From the NCBI RefSeq assembly GCF_033807715.1, contig NC_084587.1:17777017-17841016 (forward strand): a stretch of 64,000 bases of DNA, written 5' to 3'. This DNA comes from Cololabis saira. Taxonomy: Eukaryota; Chordata; Actinopteri; Beloniformes; Belonidae. Of this stretch, positions 12,925 through 24,739 are shown piece by piece (the stretch's first letter is position 1; each line of letters begins with the position of its first letter). The translations under genes were made by a program, and so were the position numbers. The notes under the pieces were generated by a model. It did not search any database. It saw nothing but the letters and a program-made list of their open reading frames with translations, and was not told the DNA's origin.

Positions 12925-13085
12925 CACATCCCCTCCCCTCCCAGTCCTGCCGGTTCGGCTGTTAGTCTAATTTATGAGGTGCCGTTAATTTGGCCTAAAC
13001 GCTCGTAGCGAGACCTCCCTCCTCTTTCATCCCTTCATCTCTGTATCCCTCCTTCTCTTCCTCCGTCTCATCAGTCACTCGGCAG
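12925..13085. promoter_or_regulatory. Candidate conserved noncoding element (unverified)
   Basis: The core around 12958-13010 ('ctaatttatgaggtgccgtt', 'aatttggcctaaacgctcg') contains homeodomain-like TAAT sites in non-repetitive, balanced sequence, flanked by simple pyrimidine-rich DNA. This is typical of vertebrate noncoding elements, but conservation has not been tested. Confidence 0.22.
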
Positions 13086-13139
13086 AGTAAATCAGAGGGG
13101 TGGTATTGCACAGCAGGCAATACACGAACTGGACACCTT

Positions 13140-13480
13140 GACTAATATACCGCTGTCCTTCTCCCTCCCCTGTCTTTTACTCAGTCTATCTAACTCTTTC
13201 CAGCCCTCCCCTTCTCCACGTCTGTTGCCCACTGTCTAAATCACATTTGGCTCCTCTCCTCTCCTTCCTTCCCTCTCCTCTTTTTAGTTTTGCTGCATCC
13301 TAATTCCTGTCGAAACTTCTTCCACCCTTCTTGGGCACTTTTCTCCACCTCTCTTGTCGTACCCCCCCCCCCCATCCACCATCTTCCTCCTTCTGCCTTG
13401 CTCTGCTCTCCATCTTCACTCCTTTTTCCCTTACCTCACTTCTCTCCTCTTTGCCTCCTCCCCCATTTTCCTGTTCTCAT
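13140..13480. other. Pyrimidine-rich tract
   Basis: Long C/T runs on the plus strand, including 'cttctccctcccctgtctttt' and 'tcgtacccccccccccc'. ORFs here are proline/serine/leucine-rich artefacts of composition. A similar tract lies at 13980-14235. Confidence 0.8.
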
Positions 13481-13518
13481 GTTAGGTGTAAATTTAGAAC
13501 AGAAAGCAAGAGGGGATG

Positions 13519-13519
<1 letters not shown>

Positions 13520-13571
<52 letters not shown>
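13520..13571. repeat. (TG)n microsatellite
   Basis: A perfect 52 bp dinucleotide tract. A shorter (CA)n lies at 13683-13700. Confidence 0.98.
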
Positions 13572-13574
<3 letters not shown>

Positions 13575-14880
13575 AATCTCACATGAAAGCTTCTCAGAGT
13601 CCCCACACGGCGCTGATGGGGCTGATTAAAAAGCTAAAACCTTGGTTTTCATCCACATTTAGGATTCACATAAACTCAGACGTACACACACACACACACT
13701 CACACAAATTTCATCTCTCATTAGCTTCCTTTATTACTCTCTTTAGCTTCCTACTTGTCAGTTTTCTTTTCCCCTTCACTCTCTTCCAGTATACTGGCGA
13801 CTGGTAGCGGATATTTCTGCGTGATACAGTGGAAGTGAACAAAAGCCCTGTCGGGCATCTGAGACTCCCTCCCCACTCCACATTGTTCCCTCTAATTCCT
13901 CCCAGCTCACACTCTTGGGAGTAAACCCTGCGCTGTAGCGGACTGGCCGGCACACCTATACATCACCGCCCGTCTTCCCTCCTCTCCACCTATTTTCTGT
14001 CTCTCTCTTAGTGTTTCGTGGGGGTTTGTGTCTTTTTGTCTCCCCTCTTTTACGTCCTATCTCCCACAGAAGGGGTTTAGCTAGTTCTCAATAAAGATTT
14101 AGCCTCCCGCATCCTCTCCCCCCCCCCAAACACACACACAGACACACCCCACCCCTTCTTCTCGCTGTATCTACCTCTCCAGTCCTTCCTTCTTCGCCCT
14201 CGTTCGCTCTGCCACTTCTCCCTCTCTCGGCAGGTTCCTAATAGTGCACACTTAGAGTCACAAGATGAAGCATGCCATCGCTGCCGTATCCCTCTGTGTA
14301 TTATATAAATCCACCATGGTTATCATTAAGCAAGACCAGCATAAAACACCACTTCATTCTCTGAAAAGGTCACGTTTTTAGAGCAAAGAACGCACTCAAT
14401 TAAAATAGAACAGAACAGAATAGAATAGAAGAGAATAGAGAGTTTCTATATATTAGTAAAACATAAACACCGTTTTTTCGGTCCTTTTTTATTTATTGAG
14501 AACAGAGGAGTAGATTTATTGCAGAGCTAATTTTAACACAGAATTACTTCAGTTCTTCTAGATTTCACTTTGATTTCCATGAAGCAGTACCAGCAGAGGA
14601 AGCTGCCTCCAGTTCCTGCTGGCCAGGCACACATCCAATCAGAGAAATCAAGTGTCAGGTGAAGTTTGTGCAGGTTTTTAATTTCCTTTGTTGTTTTTTT
14701 TTACCCCACCTGAAAGGGATGAGCTCACTCCTTGAAGATCGAGACTAGATTTCACACAACGATCAGCCTACATCAATTTTGCATTCATTTATTTGGAAAA
14801 TCCACATCTTATTGAATGATTTAATTGTTAAGGCAGGCAAAACTCCTACTACCAACCTGTAAATATGTTTATTTCTGCTC
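13572..14880. other. No gene seen; CT-rich DNA with an (agaat)-type microsatellite
   Basis: Mostly CT-rich to mixed DNA. Positions 14400-14440 hold a degenerate agaac/agaat pentanucleotide run, the kind of sequence often left by retroposon tails. Confidence 0.5.
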
Positions 14881-14883
14881 TAA

Positions 14884-14985
14884 AGTTGGACATTTTAACA
14901 TGAGTCGGTGGAGATTGACTCGCTTTTGAAACCAGCCTCTAGTGGTGAGTTAAGGAAGTGCAACAACTTTGTTCCATATGAGCCA
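14884..14985 (-). repeat. Dispersed repeat family R1, minus copy
   Basis: 'ttggacattttaacatgag', 'ggtggagattgactcgctttt' and 'accagcctctagtggtgag' are the reverse complement of the blocks at 22050-22215. R1 is my label for a family with copies here and at 22050, 24218, 35920, 37030 and 58715. Confidence 0.65.
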
Positions 14986-14999
14986 CAATGCAGAAGTTA

Positions 15000-15629
15000 G
15001 ATGGTCGCTACTTGGTGCTCGCTGGCCAATCTTTGTGGTGCGTCTTTGTAACAGCTCCGAGTGTGATCAATCATTTTTTGTCTCTTACTTACCTCTGTCA
15101 AGATGTCAACTGTATCTCTGAGCTGGTTTCATCACGGGTGATGTGTGACATAACGCCGTGATAAACAGTTGAAGTGAGAGACAAATGTCACCAGGTATGT
15201 TATTTATTCATTGATCGGATGGTGATTGGAATGGGCCGATTAGCTCAGTCAGTTCTGATAAAAAGACCCTTACTTGACCCCACCACTTTACCACACTGGT
15301 TTCTCGTTTATAGTTATACTCGAGAATCCAGTATTTGTGTATTTCTTTGACATGCACATGTCGCTGTGAGAGCAGAATAGGAGACAGGAAATGATGTAGA
15401 CTTATTGATAAAAATAACTTGTGGAGGAATAACAAGTGAACCGTTTGAGATGACAAATTTGGTCCACCTTTGAAGGAGTCACCGTGCTAAAAATGCTGAA
15501 TGTTACGGGTCGAGCAAAGGCAAAACAGCTGAAATAAACCCAGCCGAGCCCGCGGCCTGCAGCCGCTGCTGTCTGTCAGTCCTGATGAAGTTCATCAGGA
15601 GGTATTTTCGTGGGTTTATTTTAAAGCTG
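15000..15629. other. No gene or element seen
   Basis: Unique-looking DNA with a GC-rich patch near 15540-15580 ('cagccgagcccgcggcctgc'). Confidence 0.4.
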
Positions 15630-15732
15630 AAGTGAATTTAATTTTCAGCTTGAAGCAATTTGTAACATTGTTGAGAAAAGTGCTCTACAAATATACAGTA
15701 TTTTGATATTATTATTATGATGATGATGATAT
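15630..15732 (+). repeat. LINE-like 3' tail with (ATT/ATG)n end
   Basis: 'caatttgtaacattgttgag' followed by 'aaaagtgctctacaaatata' and then 'attattattatgatgatgat' matches the tail architecture of the copy at 6560-6662, here ending in a trinucleotide repeat as L2-type elements do. Confidence 0.6.
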
Positions 15733-16650
15733 ACCTCATTAGAGTTCTTAGAGAAAAAGTAGAAATTAGCCAAAGCCTGTATTTGGAGTGAGACCCTTTA
15801 GGAAAACTCAGTCATTTCAAGTCATTTTACACAGAAAACCAACAAGTTCACTTCACTTACGTTCCAGTTCAATCTCATTCATTGGAAATCAGTTAAAATC
15901 CAATTCATTGCACTTGACTCAATGTCCAATCATGAAAAGCACAGACTAGCAACAAACTGCACTGAATCTTTTTCCTTTTTTTTTCATGCTGTCTTATCCC
16001 TGACGAGTTCTGTTCTGCTGAATGGTTGATCTCTCTTTTAGTAGGACAGAAAATGTGACGCAAAAGCAATAAACAGCCACATTTAGTGAACTCATTCATC
16101 GATTAACAAGTGTGACGCCTCCAAGGTGGGGTAGTTTTTATACATATGGCAATGTAGAGAGGAAAAAGCATATCCTTTAATCCACGCTCGCCCATTCAAG
16201 AGTTCAACACCATCAACTTAAATGATAATGAAATGCATTTAAAGACAAAGAACATGCAAATCAAGTGTGAATAAGACGTGCATTCTTGTGTGAATCCATA
16301 ATGTGACTGTATTTATGTGAGATATCCGGGAGGCAGGCCAAGTGTCTGGCTGAGTCGTCTCTATTCGCTCTGTGCAGTCAGCCACACAGAAGACAGATAG
16401 ATCCACCAGTCTGCTCAGCCCTCCAGTCACCGCGATGTAATCAGGCCTCAGCAGCCATAAACCACCGGCTCCGGACACTCTGCCCGGCCCGCTGTCATGC
16501 ACGCTTACACAAACACACACCCCCCCGCACGGAAGCGCCACGGCTGGCACGGACTTGAGAGCTGCATGGTGGTCCTCCAGAAATTGAAGGTTTCTGAGAG
16601 TTGAGTTGAAGAGTTGAGTTGAAGACATTTCACTCTGCCAGGGCAGGAAG
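15733..16650. other. No gene seen; locally unique DNA
   Basis: The part at 16320-16580 is GC-balanced and complex ('ccaccagtctgctcagccct', 'ggcctcagcagccataaacc') and could be regulatory, but nothing proves it. Confidence 0.35.
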
Positions 16651-16660
16651 GATACAGAAT

Positions 16661-17197
16661 AGTATTAGGGCCAGGCAGGAAAAAAATAAAAATAAAATTT
16701 TAGAGGAGGAAGATTTTTTTTTCATTATGCACTTTGAGAAAAAAGTCTAAATGTTGAGAAGAAAGTCGAAATGTCGAGATTAATGTTGAAGTACAATTTC
16801 GAGAAAAAAGTCGAAATGTTGAGAAAAAAGTCGAAATGACGAGAAAAAAGTCAAAAAGTCGAGATTAATGTTGAAGTACAATTTCGAGAAAAAAGTTAAA
16901 ATGTTGAGAAAAAAGTCGAAATGTCGAGAATAATGTTGAAGTACAATTTCGTGAAAAAAGTAAAAATTTCGTGAATAAACTTGAAATGTTGAGAAAAACA
17001 AGCGAAATTTAAACTTTATTCACGAAATTTCTACTTTATTCTTGAAATTGGATTTTAACATTAATCTCGACATTTCGACTTTTTTCTTGAAATTGTATTT
17101 CAATATTAATTTTGACATTTCGACTTTTTTCTCGAGGTGCACGATAAAAAAAATCTTCCCCTCTAAAATATTGTTTCTCCTGCCTGGCCCTAATACT
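16661..17197. mobile_element. Foldback-type element with long inverted ends and internal 20 bp repeats
   Basis: The left end 'agtattagggccaggcagg' is mirrored exactly by 'cctgcctggccctaatact' at the right. Pairing continues inward through 'ttttagaggaggaagatttttttt', 'tgcac' and on into the repeats. The interior alternates units such as 'gagaaaaaagtcgaaatgtc' with 'gagattaatgttgaagtaca' on the left and their complements on the right, so nearly the whole 537 bp could form one hairpin. No TSD is evident outside the inverted ends, so the superfamily is unresolved. The phenylalanine-rich ORF across it is not a gene. Confidence 0.8.
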
Positions 17198-17205
17198 CTT
17201 CCGTA

Positions 17206-18180
17206 AAGAATGTCCTCAGGCCCAAGGGACGTTTTATTATGCTATTCATCCTGCCAATATTATAAAAATACCCATATATGTGCTTGGATGACGTGTACGA
17301 CACGAACACTTCCGTGTCTTCACTTCCATCACATCTGAGTGATCTCATCACTTCTGTGTCATCTTGGGCCGTTTGTCTTTTTATGTTGTTATCTTTTGTT
17401 CTCCTCAACAAACTACCGTTCAGCGGCTCCTACCTCCATCTGGCTGCATTTCTTCTCTCCATTTTTTTTTGTGTGTGTTTTTTTTGGTGCTGTGAACCAC
17501 GGTGGATGAGCGCGCTTTAGGAGATTTACTGCCTGATCCCGTCTCTGTCAGGTGTAGAGACGAAAGGAAAGCGATGAAGGAGCGGGGCGGGGGCGGGGGT
17601 TGGGGGGGTGCAGATGGGAGAAAGAGGAGTACACAAGAAGATGAAGAAGGCCGAGCGAGGAGGGGGAATGGAATCAGAGGATGATGGCAAAGAATGGGAT
17701 GAAACAGGGGAGATTATGCAGGGGAATAAACTGTAGAATAAAGAAAAATATGTGAACAGAGTTTAGAACAGAGCGGGAGGTCGCTCCGTCTTCTCTGAAT
17801 ATAGTTTGAAACATTCTTTCAGATATGACTAAACTTTACTTCTCTAAGTTTGCTATTTTTTCCCACCTAGACAGGTTTTTCTTCCCACCAAGACAAACAG
17901 TAACAGACTCCTGGGAAATAATGTTTTATTGCTCACCATAAGAAAATTAGTGGCAGATCGAGTAAAGGGGTCATCAAGGCGCCACGTTTCTACCAAAATC
18001 CAACAGCTCTGCACACCACCTTTGTTTTCAATAACATGAAAGAGAAAAGATTGACAGTAGGGCTCTTGAGTCATTATCAGCAGATATTGAGTCCTGATCT
18101 CGTCGTTTTATCGATCATCTGATCATCAGGACATCACCATTGAAACGCTTTACCGATTTAACATTTGTTCTCACTCCATA
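17206..18180. other. No gene seen; G-rich patch at 17575-17680
   Basis: The patch contains 'ggggcgggggcgggggttgggggggtg', a potential G-quadruplex with several G runs. The remainder is unremarkable. Confidence 0.5.
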
Positions 18181-18184
18181 TCGG

Positions 18185-19114
18185 ATGCCCAAAGTACTTA
18201 CATCCGATACTTAAGTTGAAGTACAGATACTTAAGTGAACAAAGTAAAAATAGGAGTACCGATTCAACTTCTTTACTCAAGTTAAAGTGAGAAAGTTCAG
18301 CATCTGAAATGTAAAAAGTAAAAGAAGATTTTTTTCTTCCATCAGTGATACACATATTTTGATAACTCTCCAAAACTAAGAAAATTTGATACAAAAAACA
18401 AGTAATTCTTCTTTTATTAACAACCTGCACACTGCTGTTACAGAGAACAAAATCCCTGGACAATTTAACCAAGGCTGGTCAAGTATAATCAAGACTGAGC
18501 TAAGCAGATGTTAAGCGTCTGGATTATTTTAGCAGCTCAGTACTGTACTTAACATCCATGACTTTTTTCATAAATAATCCAATATTTGACAAAAATTCTA
18601 CAATTAGGGCTTATTTTTTTATATTTAATATTTAAATTGTATCCTAAAATAATTTAGGATACCAGTAATGAGCTAGTGTTAGCTACCACAGCATTACTAA
18701 AGCTGTCAAGTCACTTAACTAATAGGAAGAACTGAAAATAGACTCTATCTTTACCTGTTTTTTCAGATTAGACAGTGAATTCTTGCATGCTGGAAGCTCG
18801 TGGGCTTTATGTTCAGTTCTTTTATATCCGAGCATGGATGGGGATTGTCTTGCTTTTCCGAATGTTACGCAGCGTCATCGGGCTCGACAATATTCCCAGG
18901 ATCCCTTTCTTCCTCCATGCTGCACGTTTTATCTCTATCAGATGCTGCGCGCTCACTCAGTTTCCCTCTCGAGTTAGTGTTGTCTTTTAAGTCGTGTAGA
19001 GACTAAAAGTAAAAGATTTTTAGAGAAATAAATACTCGAGTAAAGTGCAAATACCTGAAGAATCTACTTAAGTACAGTATTGAAGTGCTTGTACGTCCTT
19101 ACTTCCCAGCTCTG
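18185..19114. mobile_element. Decayed hAT-like element (constant 'agtacttaagtaaaag' ends)
   Basis: Both ends are rich in 'gtacttaag/ctcaagta' motifs: 'gatacttaagttgaagtaca' at the left and 'tctacttaagtacagtattg' at the right, terminating near 'cttcccagctctg'. This is the subterminal style of the intact hAT at 44107-45120. The left terminus and TSD cannot be identified, so boundaries are approximate. No transposase remains. Confidence 0.6.
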
Positions 19115-22045
19115 CTCTCCATGGACCAAGCACTTTCAAATATAATAGATTTATTAGTAAAAATGTTCATCCTTAAACACAAATAAGCCCGTGTACAATT
19201 GCATTACAATAGTATTAATGTAAATGTATTTGGTGTTTAACCCATGCAAACCATTTACTAACACAGCTATAATCATACTATAAAGCAAAGTAGTTTGATC
19301 TCTTTTACATTTGGTCATCGGTCTGGTTTCTTGCGAGAGATTGGTGGAATTAGCTCGTTGCTGCTCAGCTCACGGTCATAGATTTATAGATCAAAGAACG
19401 ATTCATCACAAAAACCACAGAACCGTACCATCAGAAAAAGTTAGTTCACTTGTCTGTCTGTTGTGGTACTGTACGTCTTATGGAAAGGTTTTCAGTCCAG
19501 ATCCGTCCCTCTGATCGGAATAAAAAATGGATGTAGCCGCTGTTTAAGTAACCTACTGGTTTTTAAGACGAGACAACGATCGTGAAGCGTTTAGTTTTGT
19601 AGTCAGAGTTGGAGTTGGAGTTTGGAGTCAGAGTCCGTCAACGTCATTGCGCTAAAAACCTGCTCTTGGAGAACAAGCGAGCGGCAGTAAGTTGTTAATG
19701 TTTGTCCCTTCTTTAACAACCTACCTCTGTCCATGTAAGACGCTCAGTTATTCAGTAGCCAATCACCTACTTGGTCTTTGCCATGTCCCCCATTCCCGCT
19801 TGAGATTGACATGGTGCTGATTTGACTTGTTTCAGAAACCGCAGAAAGAAAAAGCAGGGCTGAAAAGGACGGTGCTTACAGAGCTGATGGAGAGAAAAGA
19901 GGAGTGTACCTGAGAAAGATGATTGCACACTTTTGAATTCTTGGTTACAGATTCTGGGTTTTTGGTTCTTTGAGTTTTGATTTGACTTTTCCAATTCTGG
20001 GTTTTGATTCGCTATACTTTTGTCGTTGGATTGACTCCGTATTTGACCAGTGTTCCTCAGTTCTCCTCCTCGGAGGCTGTTGACCTGCACGTTAGAGATA
20101 GTTAGCTAGAAATATCAGTGATTATTTACATCTGTCCACCATCCAATAACATTAACTTAATTCTTCTTTGTAGCCAGCAGAGGAAGTTATGCAATACTGT
20201 CTTGCAACTTCCTGTTCTGAGGCACCAGGTGGACCAAGCGCGTGGTACGTGAGATGTTGGCTCGAGTTAGCTGTCGAGCATTAAGCATACGCTGACTATG
20301 TGGCATTAATTTAGGCTGGAACCTCCCGGTGGGAAAACTGATACGTGCTCTTTATGGAAGGCTGCGGTTTCCAGACTTGGCACAAATGTTGCTAAGAATA
20401 ACACGAGCAACCTTATTAAGCATTAAAGGAGCCGTCATGTGATCAAGCAGAAGTTTACCAACTCAAAGGGAAAAGAGGGAAACGCATTAAACTCAGGAGT
20501 TTTCTCTGAAATGAGATCAATTCCCCAAATAATGCCAGCAAGCCACAGCAGTGGCGGACAAAATGTAGAATTCCCTGTCCTAGATAACATTTCATATCTG
20601 CCTGCAGGCACTCGGCTTTACAACTGACGTTTTGGACCCCGGTTGTGCTCAACTGTCCAAATATAAATGCCAATTTTATTTTATATGTTTGTGTTTGCAC
20701 TTTAAATTTAAATCCTGGATTTCTGGAGTCAAATGGTCCCTAATTAGTTCATTTTCCTGTTCTCTTTATTTAATAATCAGCATGCTTGTGTTTAACAAGT
20801 TGAATATGCATCTTTTTAAGAAGTCATGAAGTCACCGCACAAACAGATGTTTCGCACACATACATGGGGAAAATGTGCATGAATGACCGACATGAAACAG
20901 CTCAAAGGAAACTAGAAAACTAGAAAATGAGAGAGAAAAAAGACATGTAATGGAAGAAGAGAGAAACAGAAACAGAAGTGGTTTATAGGCACCCATCTGT
21001 CAGATAAAAAGAGGAGAGACAAGCTGAAAGACAGACCGAGACAGCGAAGCGGGGGGTGGGGGCTGCCAAACTGCAAACAGCATGAGAGTGTACAGACGTG
21101 GATGGAGATGGACAAAAAAAAAAAAAATGGGGACAGAGGAGTGAATTGACAGAGCGCAGAGATGAAGAGGAAACAGCGAGGAGACAGAGACAGGAAGAGG
21201 GAGTGAAAGACAGTCAGCTTGAGAGCGTGATGGAGCGCAGTCCTGAGAGGGAGAGTGTGTGGGTGAATGTGAGAGCAGCGCCAGCTAACTCGTCTGTCAA
21301 TCCAGATCTGTGATTGGCACCTCGGGGTCCAGTATTCGTAGCTTAACCCACTGGCTCTTGGTTTCAGGATGTAGGGCACAAGGTCACACACACACACACA
21401 CAGGCTTTGAGATGGGCACAATACTCTTTTATGACAGAAGCCATAATGTAAATGTCCATAAGCGTGTCTCTTTATAACTGCACACACACTGCCAGCAGAC
21501 ACGCACATGCAGGCGGGGTCTAGTAGAGGTGAGGTCTCCTTTGGGGTCCACTCTTGCTGACTGGACCTTAACCTTTGACACAGGACCTTTTAACGTTTAT
21601 GCTGTCAGCATTTCTGTTGGCTTTTTTTTTTTTTTTTCACCGCAGATCTTTCACAGACTGTCAGTGTTGGGTGGGTGTCGTCATATGTTTGTGCTCATCC
21701 TTCTGCTGGTTTGTTTTTTTACCGTTCAAAAAGAACTACGTATGCATTAACATGCAAATGACACACCGAAGCATCTGTTGATGGAGGGATGCTGACAAGT
21801 CGTCCTCTACGGCATGCCCTGCTGTCTCACATATCAAACGGTGCAGGCTGTGCAATGTCCTTAGCTTGTTTGTTGTCGCTCCCAGAGTTTTATCAGAGGG
21901 TAAAAGCGTCTCTCGTCTCCGTGCATCAAGTCACCATGTCTGACAGTGGCCTCGCTTGCCTAGCTTAGTGGAGTCACAGGACTGGGATTGGTACGCCCGG
22001 GCACCAATCGTCTAACTTCCAGGTTAAGTCTCATGTCAACCTACA
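19115..22045. other. No gene seen; purine-rich stretch at 20905-21270
   Basis: The 20905-21270 segment is strongly GA-rich on the plus strand ('gagacagagacaggaagagg'), giving a 198-codon minus-strand ORF made of F/S/L-rich composition that I do not accept as coding. Short CA and T tracts occur at 21388 and 21624. No transposon ends were seen. Confidence 0.45.
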
Positions 22046-22049
22046 GTAA

Positions 22050-22260
22050 GATTCATTGCAGTTCCTCGACTGGCCGCTTGAGGCTGTCTGTAAAAGCGAG
22101 TCAATCTCCATTGACTCCTATGTCAAAATGTCCAATGTTAGAGCAGAATGAAATATATTTACAAATTGTTTTGGTCTTGATTGTTTGATTTTACACCCAT
22201 GACAACTTTGAGGTGGCTGACATTATACCTTCCCAAGAGATTCATATAAAGCATTTTTTT
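22050..22260 (+). repeat. Dispersed repeat family R1, plus copy
   Basis: Blocks in order: 'gcagttcctcgactggccgc', 'gcgagtcaatctccattgac', 'atgtccaatgttagagcaga', 'acaaattgttttggtcttga', 'cacccatgacaactttgagg'. The same order is found at 35920-36160 and in part at 37030-37175 and 58715-58850, and in reverse at 14884 and 24218. The copy may continue toward 22740, but no second long copy in this window allows a check. Confidence 0.75.
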
Positions 22261-22811
22261 CTAAAATGGCTGATTGGCAGTCTGCTCAGCCAATAGCTAG
22301 CCACTATCATTTCCTCATCCATATATTGTCATGCTACCGTGCTTAGCGAAGCAATAAGCCTTTTGTACGAACCCGGCATCGGCTACAGGCAACAGTCATT
22401 TTTGATTCCGTCAAGTCATCAACTGTAAATATCTGCCGGCAGCTCTGAAGCTATCTCAATTGGACTCAGCTGAAGGAGCTGATAGCCAAAGCTAACTTTG
22501 ATTAACATACAGCGAGTGTGTTCCTGAAACCTTCCAGGGCAACATGGCTGCACCTGATACGAAGAAAAAGAGCTTCAAAACTGCTCTTTTGAAGCCAAAT
22601 GGTCATTAGACCCAATGCATTTTCCATTGCTTATATGGGTACACCGAACCTAAGTGACAAAATAACCTTGTTAATTTATCTTCCATAGAAATAAATATGC
22701 AAAATGGTACCCAACCCTTTTTATTAGCAGATTCCAGGAACTCAGTTTTCAAGTGTTCCTACGTGGGCGAATTAATCATGTGCAATACAGAACCAAGAGA
22801 CAACCATAAGA

Positions 22812-23265
22812 CAAGGCAAGTTTATTTAAATAGCACAATTCAACACAAAGTAATTCAAAGTGCTTTACATCAACATTAATAGCGGCAAGACATAATTAGA
22901 CAGTAAATAAAAAATACAATGAAATAAAATTATGAGAAAAGAAGGTAAAATAATAAAAAGCACAAGTTGCTGAAAACTAAGGGCAGTAAAGTACCGCAGG
23001 TACGGTACACATCTCATTTGCGGTTTTCAGAAAGTATTTAATTTAAGAGTATGCTTAAATAACAAATAAAATTAAATAAAATGATAAGAAAATAGGTAAA
23101 ATAATAAAAAGCACAAGTTGTTAAAAAGTAAGGGCAGTAGAGTACAGCAGGTAAGTATTTAATTTAGGAGTACGCTTAAGTAAACAGTAATATTTTTAGC
23201 CCTGATTTAAAGGAGCTGACAGTTGGAGCAGACCTCAGGTCTACAGGAAGTTTGTAAGACTAACT
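22812..23265 (-). repeat. L2-like LINE 3' region with an internal tandem duplication
   Basis: 'tttatttaaatagcacaatt' and 'caaagtgctttacat' at the left mark the 3' terminus of an L2-type element read on the minus strand. 'tagccctgatttaaaggagc' and 'cagacctcaggtctacagga' at the right belong to its 3' UTR as known in fish. Inside, 'aaaataataaaaagcacaag' plus 'aagggcagtaaagta' occur near 22947-23000 and again near 23098-23150, a duplication of roughly 150 bp. No RT coding sequence remains. Confidence 0.7.
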
Positions 23266-23439
23266 AGCCAGTGGCTAACATGTTTGCTAACTGTGGCTGA
23301 CTTTGGACAATGCTAGTCATGGTGATTATTTTGGGCCAAATGATCCAGAACCATATCTTGTTGAGTCACATACAAATACAACGAAGAACTACAGGTTTTG
23401 GAAGCTGATTGGTTTCAGTTCCTTTTTTATTTTGAAATC

Positions 23440-23640
23440 CGTGTCTTTGTGTTTCAGTTCTGTCTTGACTTCCCTGGTTCCCATCTGCCCTGATTGTTTG
23501 CACCTGTGTTTCGTCAACCCATCTGCATATCTTGTCTTGTGTTTCCCTTACTCCCTGCCGGTCCGTACCGTTTCCACCCTCCATGTGTCCTTTTGGATTT
23601 GGATGGACTTGACTTCACTGACTTCTCTTTCTCTCTGATC
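23440..23640. repeat. Dispersed repeat with 'ctgattgtttgcacctgtgt' motif
   Basis: The run 'cccatctgccctgattgt', 'ttgcacctgtgtttcgtc', then C/T-rich sequence is a common teleost repeat layout, also seen more weakly at 54800-54965. The 111-codon ORF overlapping it is not supported. Confidence 0.4.
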
Positions 23641-24217
23641 ACGCATTAGCTGGCTAGCATGCTACTGCAAGCAGCTCCCAGGTGGTGGCACCTCACCAAA
23701 ATTGAGTTCTTTGTATAATAAAATGACTGCAACTCATTTTACAAAGCTGCCAGCCATACCATGTAAACAACAACATTTTGGCGTTATAAGGAGATTTATT
23801 TTGTTACTTGACTATGCTAAACTAGCCTAGCAGATGCTTTGCCAGACAGACTGGTTACTGGAATCACAGAAAGGAGAGGGATATTGACACTCATCAAACA
23901 CTGGGGTTGATGGCAAAAAGACTATATTAAAGGACAATCTGACGTTTTTGAGCAGTTTTGAAGCCTTTTTTCCCACATATTGTGCACAGCTATGTTGCCC
24001 TGGAAGCCGAAGGGAACATGCCCACCTTATGTCAATCAGAGTTAGCCGTGAGTACCATCTACATAAACCCATACATGCCAGAGGAGCTGCAGAGCTGCAG
24101 GTGGATGTTTGCAGCAGAATATCCCATTTCAGATGTTAATTCAGTGGCAACATTATAAATGATTTGATTGCGTTATAAAATTAAAATTAAATAAATTCAC
24201 CTGAAGAAAAAAATGAC
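23641..24217. other. No gene seen
   Basis: Unique-looking DNA. ORFs at 23948-24158 overlap in two frames on plus and one on minus, as expected by chance. Confidence 0.4.
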
Positions 24218-24290
24218 TTGCTTTTAGAGCCAGCCCCCAGTGGTAAGTAGAGAAACTGCAATAGTTGTTACTTCCAGGTTGTCTTATTAT
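24218..24290 (-). repeat. Dispersed repeat family R1, minus fragment
   Basis: 'tgacttgcttttagagccag', 'cccccagtggtaagtagaga' and 'aactgcaatag' parallel the minus copy at 14920-14975. Confidence 0.55.
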
Positions 24291-24575
24291 TTTAAAAAAA
24301 CACTCAAACTATTTCCTTGTTCAGTTTGTGTACATATATTTCCTATAAATATGTTTAAATATTTTGAAAAATATCAATACTAACAACATTGTGGATAAAA
24401 GAAGGCATACCATAATCCACCCCATTCCCTTGCCATGCACACTCAGATACCATTTTAGTGGCTTTGGAGTTTCATAATGAAAATATTCTGCGCTTGGCTT
24501 GGTCGGGGGTCAGGGGTTATTGCAGTTATAAAAATTCATTATTGTAACAATTACAAGCAGGATATTACAGGATGA

Positions 24576-24735
24576 TTGTGGCTCAGGAGAAAGAGCAGTC
24601 AGCTGCCAATATAAAGGTTAATGGTTCAATTCTCAGCCTCATAGTCCACATGTTAAGTGTCCTTGGGCAAGACGTTGAATCCCACCTCACCTCTGATGTG
24701 TTCAATAGTGGGTGAATTACAGGAAAAACAACTCG
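24576..24735 (+). repeat. tRNA-derived SINE-like element
   Basis: 'gtggctcaggagaaagagca' resembles a pol III A box and 'ggttaatggttcaattctc' a B box, spaced as in a tRNA. The downstream body 'gtgtccttgggcaagacgtt' and 'gaatcccacctcacc' is a sequence I associate with a widespread teleost SINE. It is not a functional tRNA: the acceptor stem does not pair. Confidence 0.6.
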
Positions 24736-24739
24736 AGGG

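Noticed and set aside
13331..13807. 158-codon plus-strand ORF
   Set aside because: Runs through a CT-rich tract and a (TG)n microsatellite that is read as CVCV.
20912..21508. 198-codon minus-strand ORF
   Set aside because: Composition follows the purine-rich strand (F, S, L, C rich), with no domain, splice context or even codon use.
23303..23638. 111-codon plus-strand ORF as a gene
   Set aside because: Its second half is a dispersed fish repeat and its first half has no coding signature.
24576..24735. tRNA gene
   Set aside because: A and B box-like words are present, but no cloverleaf or acceptor stem forms; it fits a SINE.
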